Positions 17,199-26,409 are shown, counted from the stretch's first letter. The stretch: 64,000 bases of DNA from Phycisphaerales bacterium (GCA_020639095.1 JACKHH010000001.1:62001-126000); one strand, 5' to 3'. Notes: a model not told the origin generated them from the letters alone. Program-made: numbers and translations.

Positions 17199-18392
17199 TT
17201 ACGTCAATCGCATGACCAGCACGAGCAGCAGCACAAACGCAAGCAGCCACGGTAGCGTGTTGAGCGCCGCCACCAGAATTGCGCTCGCCGACGAGGTGCG
17301 GCGTTGCGCCCGGGCTGACCGCACCGCGTTCAACTCGGCAAACAGCGCATCGTACGACCACAGCCTGCCCGACTCGATGGCTTCGCGGAGATGATCCGCA
17401 TTGCCAAACCGATCGCGCGCGTTCGGCGCACACGCCTGCTCGATCACCCAACCAATCCGCGCCATGTCCCAGGCGTCCGAGGCGTCCGCGACGTGCTTCG
17501 GAATCTTGGGAAATGCACTGACATCCTCGCCGACCATGAGTTCGTAAAGCACGCGACCCAGCGCAAACGTGTCGGACGTCAGGTCCATCAGGCCGTCGGG
17601 CGGCATGTATTCCGGCGTCCCGACGTGGCTCGGCGTCGTCGTCTGTGCCGTGATCATCCCGATATCGCTGAGCGTCGGCTGGCGATTCACGAATACGATG
17701 TTCGCGGGCTTAATGTCGCGATGCGCAAGCCCGACCCGGTGCAGGTGCGATAATCCGCGGAGCAGCCGCAAGACAACCTCGATCGCCGTATCCGGGGAGA
17801 TCGGTGCCCCCTGCATCACCCCGCGCAGCGTCAAAGGCCGATACCGCTCCGATACCGCGCCGCGAATCGGCTTGCGCGTGGACGCGTCGTCCGCAAGATC
17901 CATCGTGTAATACAGCTTGTCCCCGATCACGCCCACGTGATACACACGAATGAGATTCGGATGCGGCTGAACTTGGCGGCAAAACGACTCCAGCGCGGTA
18001 AGTTCGCGACATTGCAACGCGTCCTTTGGCAGCCGCGACAGGTCGATAACCTTCAGCGCACGAAACACGCCGACCCGATCGCGCACCGCCCACACGCTTC
18101 CAAACGCCCCCTCGCCACACAGGTGCAGGCACTCGTAATCAGGAATATCCCAATCCGACTTGGTCACGCCGGGCGAGCGTACAGGCGCCGCGTCTGCCAC
18201 CCCGGTCGCGGCTTCTCGCACCGCGCGCCGCAGAATGCGACCGTCAAGGTTACCGCGCTGCAACCGTGCCAACATCTCACGACACAACACGCACGATTCG
18301 GTATGCACGAGTAATCTTTCGGCGATGTCGTCAGACAGCGCACCAGCTTCCAGCGACTTGAGCTGTCCAGCCTCCGGGCATTCCGCCATCAC
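17199..18392 (-). CDS. Membrane Ser/Thr protein kinase with N-terminal Zn-finger-like motif
   Basis: This protein has 397 residues. Residues 30-37 (HTESCVLC) match the HxxxCxxC of anti-sigma zinc fingers. The kinase domain is at about 87-340: glycine loop GEGAFG (93-98), Lys114 in ALKVI, catalytic loop HRDIKPAN (224-231), and SDIG at 242-245 where DFG is usual. A C-terminal hydrophobic segment (TLPWLLAFVLLLVLVMRL) anchors it in the membrane, kinase domain inward. It overlaps the sigma gene by 4 bases. In Planctomycetes ECF sigma factors are often paired with such kinases, so phosphorylation or binding of the sigma factor is a plausible role. Confidence 0.88.
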   Translation of the reverse strand: MMAECPEAGQLKSLEAGALSDDIAERLLVHTESCVLCREMLARLQRGNLDGRILRRAVREAATGVADAAPVRSPGVTKSDWDIPDYECLHLCGEGAFGSVWAVRDRVGVFRALKVIDLSRLPKDALQCRELTALESFCRQVQPHPNLIRVYHVGVIGDKLYYTMDLADDASTRKPIRGAVSERYRPLTLRGVMQGAPISPDTAIEVVLRLLRGLSHLHRVGLAHRDIKPANIVFVNRQPTLSDIGMITAQTTTPSHVGTPEYMPPDGLMDLTSDTFALGRVLYELMVGEDVSAFPKIPKHVADASDAWDMARIGWVIEQACAPNARDRFGNADHLREAIESGRLWSYDALFAELNAVRSARAQRRTSSASAILVAALNTLPWLLAFVLLLVLVMRLT

Positions 18393-18955
18393 GCAAGCCC
18401 GTCCGCAAAATCACCCCAACGCTGCCGCAAACGCGTCAGCACCCGCGACTTCGCCACGTAGATCTGATTGGCTGACATGCCCAGCGCCTTCGACACCTCC
18501 TGCACCGGGCGTTCTTCGAGCACGTACATCTCGAACGCGCGAAACGTCGTCGGCGCCACTTCGCCGCGAATCTGATTGAGACAGTACAGCAAGTGCGTGC
18601 GATTCCACTCACGCTCCCACGAAAGCGGCGGATCAGCCTCACGCTGCTGCTCGCGCGCGAAGTCAGCCGTGCGCGCGGGAACCTCCTTGCGCTGCCGGCG
18701 AAGTTGATCGCTGACTTTGTGATCAATCATGCCGCGCAGCCAGCCGCGAAAACTCACCTGCCTTCGAAAACTCTGAATGCCCGTCGCGATCGCCGACATG
18801 CACTGCTGCGCGATATCCTCCGCCTCCTCACGCGACAAGCCACGCGTCAGCGCATACTTGTGCAACATAGGCCGGTAGACCTTGTCGAACTCCTCCCAGG
18901 AGAGTGCGTCCTCGGGATTCTTGATCCGACTCAGCAGACTTGTCCGCGTATCCAT
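18389..18955 (-). CDS. ECF-family RNA polymerase sigma factor
   Basis: This protein has 188 residues from the ATG at 18955 (MDTRTSLLSRIKNPEDALSW). A longer reading upstream is less likely because it lacks sigma features. Region 2 (EEFDKVYRPMLHKYALTRG, EEAEDIAQQCM, FRGWLRGMIDHKVSDQLRR) and region 4 (VQEVSKALGMSANQIYVAKS) are clear. It has the size of small ECF sigma factors. The 4-base overlap with the downstream membrane kinase gene means they are co-expressed, so kinase signalling probably controls promoter selection. The target regulon is unknown. No anti-sigma gene other than the zinc-finger kinase is adjacent. Confidence 0.9.
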   Translation of the reverse strand: MDTRTSLLSRIKNPEDALSWEEFDKVYRPMLHKYALTRGLSREEAEDIAQQCMSAIATGIQSFRRQVSFRGWLRGMIDHKVSDQLRRQRKEVPARTADFAREQQREADPPLSWEREWNRTHLLYCLNQIRGEVAPTTFRAFEMYVLEERPVQEVSKALGMSANQIYVAKSRVLTRLRQRWGDFADGLA

Positions 18956-19542
18956 AGCCCCACCGCCCGTAACCCACGCGAGTCCAGCATCATCAACACC
19001 ACCTGGCACCATGCACCGACAGGGGTCTGTCACCGCAAATCTGTCGGTGACGCCGTCACACCGCGCATTCCATTATAGCGGCCTGGGGGCATTCCCTGTT
19101 GGGTTTGTGCCGATTTCTCTCAGAATTGGGAATGTGCCCGGGGAAACTTTTTTCCCGGACCCGTGTAAGAAATCCGGACAGATCGCGACACCCTGGTAGA
19201 CGTTCCAACAAACGCTACGAAGCGCCTCCTCCGGAAGCAGTGCGCCGCGAGCGGAACCAGGCGCTGCCCGACCAGCGTCCCGCTCCGGCGCCGCCGGTGG
19301 ACGCGCACTTTGCGTGCGCCACCCGGTCCATAACACAACCTCATCACAGTCCGAGTGTAACTTCCATCAGGTTCCGCGGACTCGAGTCTTGAAAAACTGT
19401 TGAGGGGTTTCCCGAAGCTACCATCAGGCAAGGTACAAAAAAACATCGCCCTAACCGGCGATGATTGTCATGTGTCCAGTTTCTTGCGGACGTCAATTCT
19501 AAGTGTCGTAGGCTTGGGCGATTCACACGACAAGTGTGCCAA
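18956..19542. other. Non-coding gap upstream of the sigma-factor gene
   Basis: No convincing gene lies here. On the minus strand a TATAAT box occurs at 19077-19072 with no good -35. Between it and the sigma start are overlapping inverted repeats: GTCACCG (19029-19035) with CGGTGAC (19045-19051), and GTGAC (19047-19051) with GTCAC (19055-19059). A hairpin with a one-base bulge spans 19138-19158. The terminator of the next gene is at 19437-19463. The repeats near the start could be an operator or leader structure. Confidence 0.5.
19437..19463 (-). terminator. Intrinsic terminator after the LolA-like gene
   Basis: On the minus strand, CATCGCC and GGCGATG arms (7 bp, 6-base loop) are followed by seven T. 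It lies about 80 bases after the stop of the 19543-20562 gene and is oriented to end that operon. Confidence 0.8.
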
Positions 19543-20562
19543 CTAATCGCGATCTCGTGATGTGGCATTCCCCACAGGTTCCGCCGCCGCAACCGCCGTG
19601 ATACTCATCGGCTCCGCGTTGCCGCCTGCAACCGCTCCGGAGTTCGGCGACGCCCAGCCATGCCGACGCGCCAACATTTTGATGTCGTCCGGCAGATCAA
19701 ACCGCTCGGGTGCCATCTTCGTGTTCACTCGAATCTTGTCGAAGTCCACGCGCTGCTCGCGGCCCATCGTCCGCATGATCTCGCGATGCGCAATCTTCAC
19801 CCCGCCAACCTCACGATACTCCTCGCGAACCATCTGCACGGGGATTTCCCCCATCGGCGTCGTCGCGACATAATCCATGCGCACCAGCAGCCCGCTACCT
19901 GCCGCAAAGTACGCGGTATCCGAACCCCCATCCGCGCGATAGCGCACCACCTTGTAACAATCCTGCCCCTCAACCGCCTCCCGGCCCGTGCATTCCGCGC
20001 GCACATACAACTCGCGCCAGTGATACTCCGCGTTGAAACGATCCGCCCGCAACTTGAACGCCCGTGACGCCCCTTTCAACACCTGCGGCCCCTGCATCAT
20101 CGACTTCGTCCAGACCACCTCGCCGTTACATCCCTCTTCGACAAGCCCGAGCCCCTCCGTCTCCATCGCAAGGTAGGTCATCCGCGGCTCCGCGTAGTAA
20201 CCCTTCACCTTCGCGGTGATGCCCATGCCCACGTATTCCAGCGAACCGGTCATTACGCGATCGCGAATCGCCGCGTACGCATCCGCACCACCGGTCACCT
20301 CGATAAAGCGATCAAGCACCTCGGCGCCAGTCGGCAGCGTAGCGTTCGCCGTCGTCGCTGTCGGCGGCACAATGACTTCGGCCGGCGCGCTCACCTCTGC
20401 CGGTGCGTCCGAGATCTCAACGGGCACCACTTCCATCGTGTCGTCCGCAAACGCAACTGGCGCAGCGCAAACGCTCAGCGCAAGCACCACCGCGCCGCAA
20501 CGTACAAGCAAACCGCCACCACTAGGATGCCGACGCCAGGCTCGCATTCTCACCCACCTCAC
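19543..20562 (-). CDS. Exported LolA-like (outer-membrane lipoprotein-sorting-like) protein
   Basis: This protein has 339 residues. The N-terminus has a basic stretch, then LLVRCGAVVLALSVCAAPVAFA, a signal peptide. After a Pro/Ala-rich linker the core (about 75-300) resembles the LolA-like fold used by a broad family of periplasmic proteins: EVLDRFIEVTGGADAYAAI, then MTGSLEYVGMG, and late VGGVKIAHREIMRTMG. Such proteins carry lipids or lipoproteins, but the family is loosely defined. The gene overlaps the S41 protease by about 40 bases, indicating one operon. No catalytic motif is visible. Function beyond the fold is not known. Confidence 0.65.
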   Translation of the reverse strand: MRWVRMRAWRRHPSGGGLLVRCGAVVLALSVCAAPVAFADDTMEVVPVEISDAPAEVSAPAEVIVPPTATTANATLPTGAEVLDRFIEVTGGADAYAAIRDRVMTGSLEYVGMGITAKVKGYYAEPRMTYLAMETEGLGLVEEGCNGEVVWTKSMMQGPQVLKGASRAFKLRADRFNAEYHWRELYVRAECTGREAVEGQDCYKVVRYRADGGSDTAYFAAGSGLLVRMDYVATTPMGEIPVQMVREEYREVGGVKIAHREIMRTMGREQRVDFDKIRVNTKMAPERFDLPDDIKMLARRHGWASPNSGAVAGGNAEPMSITAVAAAEPVGNATSRDRD

Positions 20563-22162
20563 GCATCTGAATCGTCTTTACCCCGTCGTCCTCGTCCGCA
20601 ATCTCCGCGGCTGGTTCTGCCGCTTCAACTTTCGGGGCAGCCTCAACAACGGGTGCAACCTCGACAAGCGCAGCAGACCCAACCGGCGCCGGCGATTGTT
20701 TCGTCAGCAATTCGTCCGCGACCAACACCGGCTCATCCGCCTCGAGCGTCGGCAAACCGCTGCGCACGCGGATCCAGTTCCGCGCCGCCCCCAGGACCGG
20801 GTCGTCCCCGGCGAGCAGCGCCGCCCGCGTGACCGGCACCACCTCGTCGGGGACAATTCCCGATCCCTCCAATGTCTCACCGCCCAGCGAAACGTAGTTC
20901 GCCACCGCGTGTTGAAAACGATCACCGTTCGGAAGCTTCCGCACCAGCGAAGGCAAAGCAGCCGCTGCCGTCGACGTGCCAAACACCCGCGCGCGACCCA
21001 GATCGCGCAGACCAGCCGCCAGAATCTCCGACGTCGATGCCGACACACCATCCACCAGGACCGCCAGCGGCCCGTCATACGTCGTAGGCCGGGGCGCCAC
21101 CGCGAAACGCAGCGTCAGGTCGCGCATCTCGACCGTGCCCAGGTAGCGATCCTCATCACGAATGAACCAACCGGCGATCCCGCGTGCCATCGCGCTGATC
21201 CCGCCCTGATTTCCGCGCAAATCAAGCACAAACCCCGGCGCGTCCAGGTTGTTCATCACCGCAGCCTCAAGCGCCGGCATCACCGCCGGCGGATCGAGGA
21301 ACGCGTTCATGCGAAAGTAAACCGTACCGTCATCGAGCACTTTCGATTCCGACCACACGTGAATCGGCGGCAGCAAACCGTAGCGCGTCTTGTGCCCGCG
21401 CGGTACACCGAACGGCACGTCGAGTTGGACGAGTTTGTCGTCGTCGTTGAGCAACCCGAGTTCGACCTTATCGCCCGTCGGACCGAGCAGCCGAGACTGC
21501 ACCGATCGCGCCAGCGCCAATCGCCGCACGGGCCGATCTTCGAACCGATCCTCGACGCGTTCGATAATCCCCTCAACCGGTTTGCCGTCGATCGACTGCA
21601 CCACCCATCCCGGCTTGACGCCGAGCACTGCTGCCGGCGACTTGGGAAACACCTCAACGACCACCGCCTCGCCATCGAGCACGCGCACGACGATCCCCGT
21701 GTCACCGCGATCGAGACGCTGCATCGCGTCCTGAATCGCGGGCGCGACCTTCGCAAGCGTCTCATCCGAACCGCTCGCGGCCCGATCGCTCGCCCGCCCT
21801 GGATTTGTCGGGATCACCGCGAAATGGGAACTTCCCAATTGGCCGATCAGGTCCGCCATCGTGCGGCGGGCGTCGGCCATCGTCGCGTCTTCCGCGACCT
21901 GCGGGCGCAGCCGTTCGCGCGCCCCTTCCCAATCGACGCCACCCAGCGACTTATCCCAATGCTGATCGCGGATCGTCTTCCAGATCGTGTCAAACGAATC
22001 GACGTTGAGCGTCTTCTGCCACGGCGAGAGCTGCGCCTGATCGTAGCGTCGCGCCTTGCGACACCCCGACAGCGCCACCACCATGACCAGCGCAACGATA
22101 CCGCAGCCCGTCAGCCCGCCGCGCAGGCTGCACCGCGTGCCCCCAATGTTGTGAATACGCAT
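20522..22162 (-). CDS. S41-family C-terminal processing peptidase, lipoprotein
   Basis: This protein has 546 residues. The lipobox LSGC (Cys34) follows GIVALVMVVA. A PDZ-like domain is at about 155-215 (VVEVFPKSPAAVLGVKPGWV, SIDGKPVEGI). The S41 domain has RGNQGG (316-321) and VSASTSEI (373-380), which contains the catalytic serine. The Lys that follows in classical Ctp proteases is not obvious, so the catalytic set may be Tricorn-like. The C-terminus is a Pro/Ala/Glu-rich linker. It probably processes envelope proteins in the periplasm. The overlap with the LolA-like gene suggests that the two act together. Confidence 0.85.
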   Translation of the reverse strand: MRIHNIGGTRCSLRGGLTGCGIVALVMVVALSGCRKARRYDQAQLSPWQKTLNVDSFDTIWKTIRDQHWDKSLGGVDWEGARERLRPQVAEDATMADARRTMADLIGQLGSSHFAVIPTNPGRASDRAASGSDETLAKVAPAIQDAMQRLDRGDTGIVVRVLDGEAVVVEVFPKSPAAVLGVKPGWVVQSIDGKPVEGIIERVEDRFEDRPVRRLALARSVQSRLLGPTGDKVELGLLNDDDKLVQLDVPFGVPRGHKTRYGLLPPIHVWSESKVLDDGTVYFRMNAFLDPPAVMPALEAAVMNNLDAPGFVLDLRGNQGGISAMARGIAGWFIRDEDRYLGTVEMRDLTLRFAVAPRPTTYDGPLAVLVDGVSASTSEILAAGLRDLGRARVFGTSTAAAALPSLVRKLPNGDRFQHAVANYVSLGGETLEGSGIVPDEVVPVTRAALLAGDDPVLGAARNWIRVRSGLPTLEADEPVLVADELLTKQSPAPVGSAALVEVAPVVEAAPKVEAAEPAAEIADEDDGVKTIQMREVGENASLASAS

Positions 22163-22542
22163 GCCTTCAGTCCGTTAAAGGCCGGTGTGAAATCCGGTGC
22201 GCGACCGCGCATGTCAGCACACCCAGGCGTCATCCTGACGCCGTCAGCCGCAGTTTAAGCGCTATCTCCTGCAAATTGCAGTCAAAAATCACAGAGCATT
22301 AGAACGGCAAGTCACAGACGACCCACCGAAACCGCAGAAGCAGTGATATCGGCACAACCAGGAACAGCACGGCAACCCCCGCCAACCATCAATCAAATCG
22401 CGACTACCAGTACTGATATCCACGATCAAGCAAGCAGAGTTCGCTTCATCGCAAGTCAGAACCCCCCGCGCCAAGCGGGGGGCAGAACCACGAGGGCACC
22501 CAACGTTTTCCAACCCGCCCCGAGCTTTCGCAGCGACACCCG
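22163..22542. other. Non-coding gap with a C/G hairpin
   Basis: No gene was supported in these 380 bases. The notable feature is a perfect 8-bp hairpin, CCCCCCGC-GCCAA-GCGGGGGG, at 22463-22483, about 60 bases beyond the stop of the GNAT gene. It lacks a T tract, so it is either a weak terminator or another dispersed palindrome. Confidence 0.4.
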
Positions 22543-23034
22543 TCAACCACCCCGCGCCAACCCAAGCTCGAAATACAACGCCCCCGGAATTGGATTTTCG
22601 CAATACGGCCCGATCTCCCGGAACCCCAGCGCACGATACAACCCGATCGCGCCCGTCATCTCAGGCACCGTGTCGAGACGCATGCGCGCGTACCCGAGCT
22701 GCCGCCCGAGCGACACGATCGTCTCCGCCAAGCGCCTCCCCAACCCGTGTCCACGAAACGCAGGCAGCACGAACAGCCGCTTCATCTCGCACGCGTCGTC
22801 GCCCAAGGGCCGGACCGCCACGCAGCCCGCGTCCACTCCACCGCCGCGCGCCAGCAAGACGCGCCCGCGCGGCGCCGCGTACGCCCCCGGCAGCGTGTCC
22901 AGCTCCTCGTCGAATCCCTGGAAACACAGGTCGAAATCCAGCGACTCGCCGTACGCCCAGAAGAGCGACCGCACCACCACAACATCCTGTGGAAACTGCG
23001 CTTCGACGATTTCCCACATCGCCGCACCTCGCAC
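22543..23034 (-). CDS. GNAT-family N-acetyltransferase
   Basis: This protein has 163 residues. The acetyl-CoA binding motif is in EMKRLFVLPAFRGHGLGRRL (motif A, with RGHGLG), and the C-terminal GLYRALGFREIGPYCENP is the usual GNAT closing motif. The N-terminal half contains AAPRGRVLLARGG and a Cys-bearing beta strand. The acceptor substrate is not determinable from sequence. The start may be residue 6 (MWEIVEAQFPQD), which begins the fold more neatly. It is an isolated gene on the minus strand and no operon partner is evident. Confidence 0.85.
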   Translation of the reverse strand: MRGAAMWEIVEAQFPQDVVVVRSLFWAYGESLDFDLCFQGFDEELDTLPGAYAAPRGRVLLARGGGVDAGCVAVRPLGDDACEMKRLFVLPAFRGHGLGRRLAETIVSLGRQLGYARMRLDTVPEMTGAIGLYRALGFREIGPYCENPIPGALYFELGLARGG

Positions 23035-23208
23035 TCAAATCACCGATTTCGCCACCACGCGAATCCGATTGTAGCACGCCCACCGCCCCCAACACCACCG
23101 CGTTTGCCGCCGCACACCCGCCCGCATAAAGTCTTTGCGTTCGGGCAGTGTCAACCCCGCCCGCGAGCGGGGCACGAGCAACTCAAACGAAACGCAGCGG
23201 AGACACGC

Positions 23209-23904
23209 GTGGTAACATCATTGAACGAAAACGAACGCCGCGTCCTCGGGTCGCTCATGGAAAAATCCATGGCTCAGCCCGACTACTACCCCATGACCGA
23301 GAACGCCCTCGTCGCCGCCTGCAACCAGAAGCAGAACCGCGACCCGGTCATGGACCTCGACGGCGACGACATCTGGAACGCCCTGGAATCGCTGCGGACC
23401 AGCGGCCTCGTGGGCATGGTTCTGCCCGCGCCCGGCGCCCGCTCGAAGCGCTTCAAACACGAAGCCGAGACGCATTTCGGCTGGCACAAACGCGAACGCG
23501 CCATCATGACCGAGCTGCTGCTCCGCGGCCCGCAAACCGTCGGCGAACTCCGCACGCGTTGCTCGCGCTTTGTCCCCTTCGACGACCTGGAAGCCGTCAC
23601 CATCGTGCTCGACAACCTCGCCCAACTCGATCAACCGATGGTCGCTGCCCTCCCGCGCGAACCGGGCCGCTCCGCCATCCGCTACACGCACCTGCTCTAT
23701 CCCGAGGGCGAGACGCCAGCCATCGCGCCGGCAAGCGAAAGCACGCACGCGTCACCCACAGTACATTCCGCGCCACCGGTCGCGCAATCAAACGGCACCG
23801 TGCAACAGGAAATCGAGAATCTCCAATCGGAAGTGGCGGAACTTCACGAAACGCTCGCGGACTTCCGCAAGCGACTCGAAGCCATCGAAAGTCAGTTGCT
23901 GTGA
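23209..23904 (+). CDS. YceH-family protein (DUF480)
   Basis: This protein has 231 residues from a GTG start at 23209, which has GGAGA a few bases upstream. The start is not at the longer upstream frame, which has no family similarity. The family signature is at the N-terminus (LNENERRVLGSLMEKSMAQPDYYPM) and continues with NQKQNRDPVMDLDGDDIWNALESL, GPQTVGELRTRCSRF and AALPREPGRSAIRYTHLLYP. A long coiled-coil-like C-terminus (TVQQEIENLQSEVAELHETLADF) ends it. The family has two winged-helix domains and no firmly known function. E. coli YceH has 215 residues. Confidence 0.85.
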   Translation: MVTSLNENERRVLGSLMEKSMAQPDYYPMTENALVAACNQKQNRDPVMDLDGDDIWNALESLRTSGLVGMVLPAPGARSKRFKHEAETHFGWHKRERAIMTELLLRGPQTVGELRTRCSRFVPFDDLEAVTIVLDNLAQLDQPMVAALPREPGRSAIRYTHLLYPEGETPAIAPASESTHASPTVHSAPPVAQSNGTVQQEIENLQSEVAELHETLADFRKRLEAIESQLL

Positions 23905-23959
23905 TCGCGAGCGCGCGTACGGCGCACTCCCCTGTGGGATCGGTTTTCTAACCTGTCAC

Positions 23960-24023
23960 GACCGGCTGGAAAGCCGGTCCCACAGAGAGATGGGACTTGA
24001 TCCCACAGAAAGATGGGATTTGA
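23960..24023. repeat. Hairpin plus two 23-base direct repeats upstream of the phosphatase gene
   Basis: A perfect hairpin GACCGGCT-GGAA-AGCCGGTC (23960-23979) is followed by two tandem 23-base units (23978-24000 and 24001-24023), identical at 21 of 23 positions. Each contains TCCCA and TGGGA as small inverted arms. The next gene begins 2 bases beyond the second unit. Confidence 0.75.
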
Positions 24024-24025
24024 TT

Positions 24026-25324
24026 ATGACCCTTGACGCAACCCGCATCGAAAACATCGGAGCCGATTGGCAAAAGCAGTTGGCCTACGTGATCGACACC
24101 GTTCGCGAACTCAGCAGCCAAACCGATCCGCAAGCCATGGTGCAAAAGTACGGCGAACGCGTTCGCAAAACGCTGCCCGTCGATGGCACGGTATCCATCA
24201 GCCGGCGCGGACTTGATGCCCCGCACTTTCGCATCACCCGCAGCAGCCGGTGGTCTGAAGCTGTCGATCCCTGGAAACAGAAAGACCGCTTGCCCCTGCT
24301 CACCGGCGGGCTGCTCGCGGAACTCATCTATGGCGACGAGCCGCGTCTGATCGACGACCTCGAAATCCCCCACGACGATCCCGCAGCCGAATATCTCGCG
24401 GGTTTTCGCTCGCTCATCGCCCTGCCGCACTACGACGGCGGCGTCGCGCAGAACATGGTCGTCCTGCTGCGCCGCGACCGCGCCGCGTTTGCCCGTGAAG
24501 ATTTTCCCAACCAGGTGCTCACCAGCAGCCTCTTTGGCCGGGCCACCTACAACCTCGTACTCTCGCGCGAACTCAAGACCGCGTACGATGCCGTCGATGC
24601 CGAGCTCAAGGTCATCGCCAACATCCAGCGCTCGCTCTTGCCGCAAGAACTACCCGAAATCCCCACCATGGAAATCGCGACGCACTACGCCACCGCGCGC
24701 CGCGCCGGTGGGGACTACTACGATTTCTTCGAGCTGCCCGAAGGCAAATGGGGAATTCTCATCGCCGACGTCTCGGGCCACGGAACTCCAGCAGCCGTGC
24801 TGATGGCCGTCACGCACAGCCTCGCGCACGCGCTCTGCGTCCCGCAGTGCAGCCCCACGCGCATGCTAACGCACCTGAACAAGCGACTGTCCGAGCGCTA
24901 CACCATCGATGGCGGCACCTTCGTCACCGCGATGTACGCGATCTACAACCCCGCCAAGCGCGAACTCACCTATGCGTCCGCCGGCCACCCGCCGCCCCGG
25001 CTCAAGCGCTGCGCCGACGGTTCGATCTTCTCGCTCGACGCGGTCGGTGGTTTGCCGCTGGGCATTCTCCCCAACGAGACCTACGAGGAGCATACGGAGA
25101 CGCTCACGCCCGGCGACCAGTTGATCATCTACACCGACGGAATCACCGAAGCCGCGAACCCGCAAGGCGAAATGTTCGGCCCCGCGCGCCTCGACACTGT
25201 CCTTGAGGACTGCACGCTCTACGCCTCCGGCCTCATCCAACGCCTGCTCGACACCGTCAACAACTTCGCCGCGGGCCACCCCGCCGACGACGACCAGACG
25301 GTGGTCGTAGCCAAAATCTCATAA
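24026..25324 (+). CDS. SpoIIE-type Ser/Thr protein phosphatase with N-terminal sensor region
   Basis: This protein has 432 residues starting MTLDATRIENIGADW. The first ~200 residues are GAF-like (SLIALPHYDGGVAQNMVVLLRR) with a helical linker ending IQRSLLPQELPEIP, the standard junction before SpoIIE. The PPM/SpoIIE domain has GGDYYDFFEL, ISGHG-type DVSGHGTPAAV, SAGHPPPRL, YTDGITEA and DDQTVVVA, with the metal-binding Asp residues present. Such proteins reverse phosphorylation of anti-sigma antagonists in partner-switching. No RsbV/RsbW gene is adjacent. The ATG is close to the tandem repeat, and the ribosome binding site is weak. Confidence 0.88.
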   Translation: MTLDATRIENIGADWQKQLAYVIDTVRELSSQTDPQAMVQKYGERVRKTLPVDGTVSISRRGLDAPHFRITRSSRWSEAVDPWKQKDRLPLLTGGLLAELIYGDEPRLIDDLEIPHDDPAAEYLAGFRSLIALPHYDGGVAQNMVVLLRRDRAAFAREDFPNQVLTSSLFGRATYNLVLSRELKTAYDAVDAELKVIANIQRSLLPQELPEIPTMEIATHYATARRAGGDYYDFFELPEGKWGILIADVSGHGTPAAVLMAVTHSLAHALCVPQCSPTRMLTHLNKRLSERYTIDGGTFVTAMYAIYNPAKRELTYASAGHPPPRLKRCADGSIFSLDAVGGLPLGILPNETYEEHTETLTPGDQLIIYTDGITEAANPQGEMFGPARLDTVLEDCTLYASGLIQRLLDTVNNFAAGHPADDDQTVVVAKIS

Positions 25325-25380
25325 GTAAAATAGACAACGCGCAGCAGCAACAAGCGTTACCATAAAGCAGAAACCAAACC

Positions 25381-25399
25381 CCTCCCCCTCCGGGGGAGG
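25381..25399. repeat. CT/GA hairpin repeat
   Basis: CCTCCCCC-TCC-GGGGGAGG forms a perfect 8-bp stem between the phosphatase gene and the hydrolase gene. It looks like a dispersed palindromic repeat rather than a terminator, since no T tract follows. Confidence 0.5.
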
Positions 25400-25465
25400 C
25401 AGGGTGGGGGTGAAAATACAAACGCAACGCGGATATGTAATTTCCCAACAAGCAAGGCGCCCCAC

Positions 25466-26392
25466 ATGCGTCAAACGAAAGCGCACATAGCAAGCATCAC
25501 CTGCCTCGTAGGCGTCACTGGCTGTGGCGTCATCCCGTCGCCCGAAGACGTCAGCCGCCTCTTCCTCTACCCCGACTACACCTGCACGGAAATCGCCGAC
25601 GAGTTGGGCGTGCCCGCGCCGTTTGAGCCGGTCGACCCCGGCGACATCGGATTGGCCTTTGGAGACTTCAGCGTCACCAGCGCCAACGGCGCGACGATCA
25701 ATGGCTGGTACATCCCCCCGCCCGCGAACACCGACGGATTCGTCGAACCGCGCGGCGCCGTCATCCTGCTCCACGGCAATGTCGGTTCGCGCGCCTGCTC
25801 ACTCCCTTGGGTTTCCGCAATCACGAGCAACGGATTCGCAGCCGTCACCTTCGATTACCAGGGCTTTGGCGACAGCGCAGGAACCCCCAACCTCGCAACG
25901 CTATATCAAGACAGTTCCGCCGTATTGGACTGGACCTTGGCGCATGCAGCGGCGGCAGGAACGCCCGTGCACCTGCTCGGCGTATCGCTGGGAACCGCAC
26001 CAGCAGCCGGGCTCGCGCTCAACCGACCCGCTGACGTCGCAACCGTCGCGCTCGACAGCCCCTTCGATCCACTCGCGCGCATCCGCAGTGCAGCGTACCA
26101 CTACGGCGTCCCACCATTCCTCGTCGAGTACTACGCGCGCATAGAGTTTTCCTGGCTCTTCGCAACGCGCGACCGACTGAGCGAAATCGCAACCCCGGCG
26201 ATCTTCCTCATCGGCGCGGAAGACACCTCGTCCCCACCAGCCGACGCGCAATCGCTTTTCAATGCGTGGGGATCAACCGACAAGTCGTATTGGACCTTCG
26301 CGGACCTGTCGCATGTGCAGGCAGTATTCTACGCAACCAGCGAATACGAAACCCTGCTCAACGAAATCTGGAGCAGTTCGCTCGCGAATTGA
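25466..26392 (+). CDS. Alpha/beta-hydrolase lipoprotein
   Basis: This protein has 308 residues. The lipobox VTGC near residue 20 follows a short hydrophobic leader. The hydrolase fold shows HGNVGS (oxyanion region), the nucleophile elbow GVSLGTAP with Ser in GxSxG, the acid in IGAEDTSSPP and the His in DLSHVQAVFY. The closest general class is the BAAT/thioesterase-like or serine aminopeptidase-type (DUF-like) alpha/beta hydrolase. The substrate cannot be deduced. It appears anchored in the outer or inner membrane. It ends 17 bases before the convergent PEP-CTERM gene. Confidence 0.85.
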   Translation: MRQTKAHIASITCLVGVTGCGVIPSPEDVSRLFLYPDYTCTEIADELGVPAPFEPVDPGDIGLAFGDFSVTSANGATINGWYIPPPANTDGFVEPRGAVILLHGNVGSRACSLPWVSAITSNGFAAVTFDYQGFGDSAGTPNLATLYQDSSAVLDWTLAHAAAAGTPVHLLGVSLGTAPAAGLALNRPADVATVALDSPFDPLARIRSAAYHYGVPPFLVEYYARIEFSWLFATRDRLSEIATPAIFLIGAEDTSSPPADAQSLFNAWGSTDKSYWTFADLSHVQAVFYATSEYETLLNEIWSSSLAN

Positions 26393-26409
26393 ATCGGAAG
26401 CAGAAGTGG

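Noticed and set aside
19073..19446. Small frames in the gap upstream of the sigma gene
   Set aside because: Composition is Arg/Pro-rich with no motifs, and several overlap in different frames.
22747..23208. Upstream extension of the YceH-family gene
   Set aside because: The sequence is not protein-like, overlaps the divergent GNAT gene, and a good ribosome binding site precedes the GTG at 23209.
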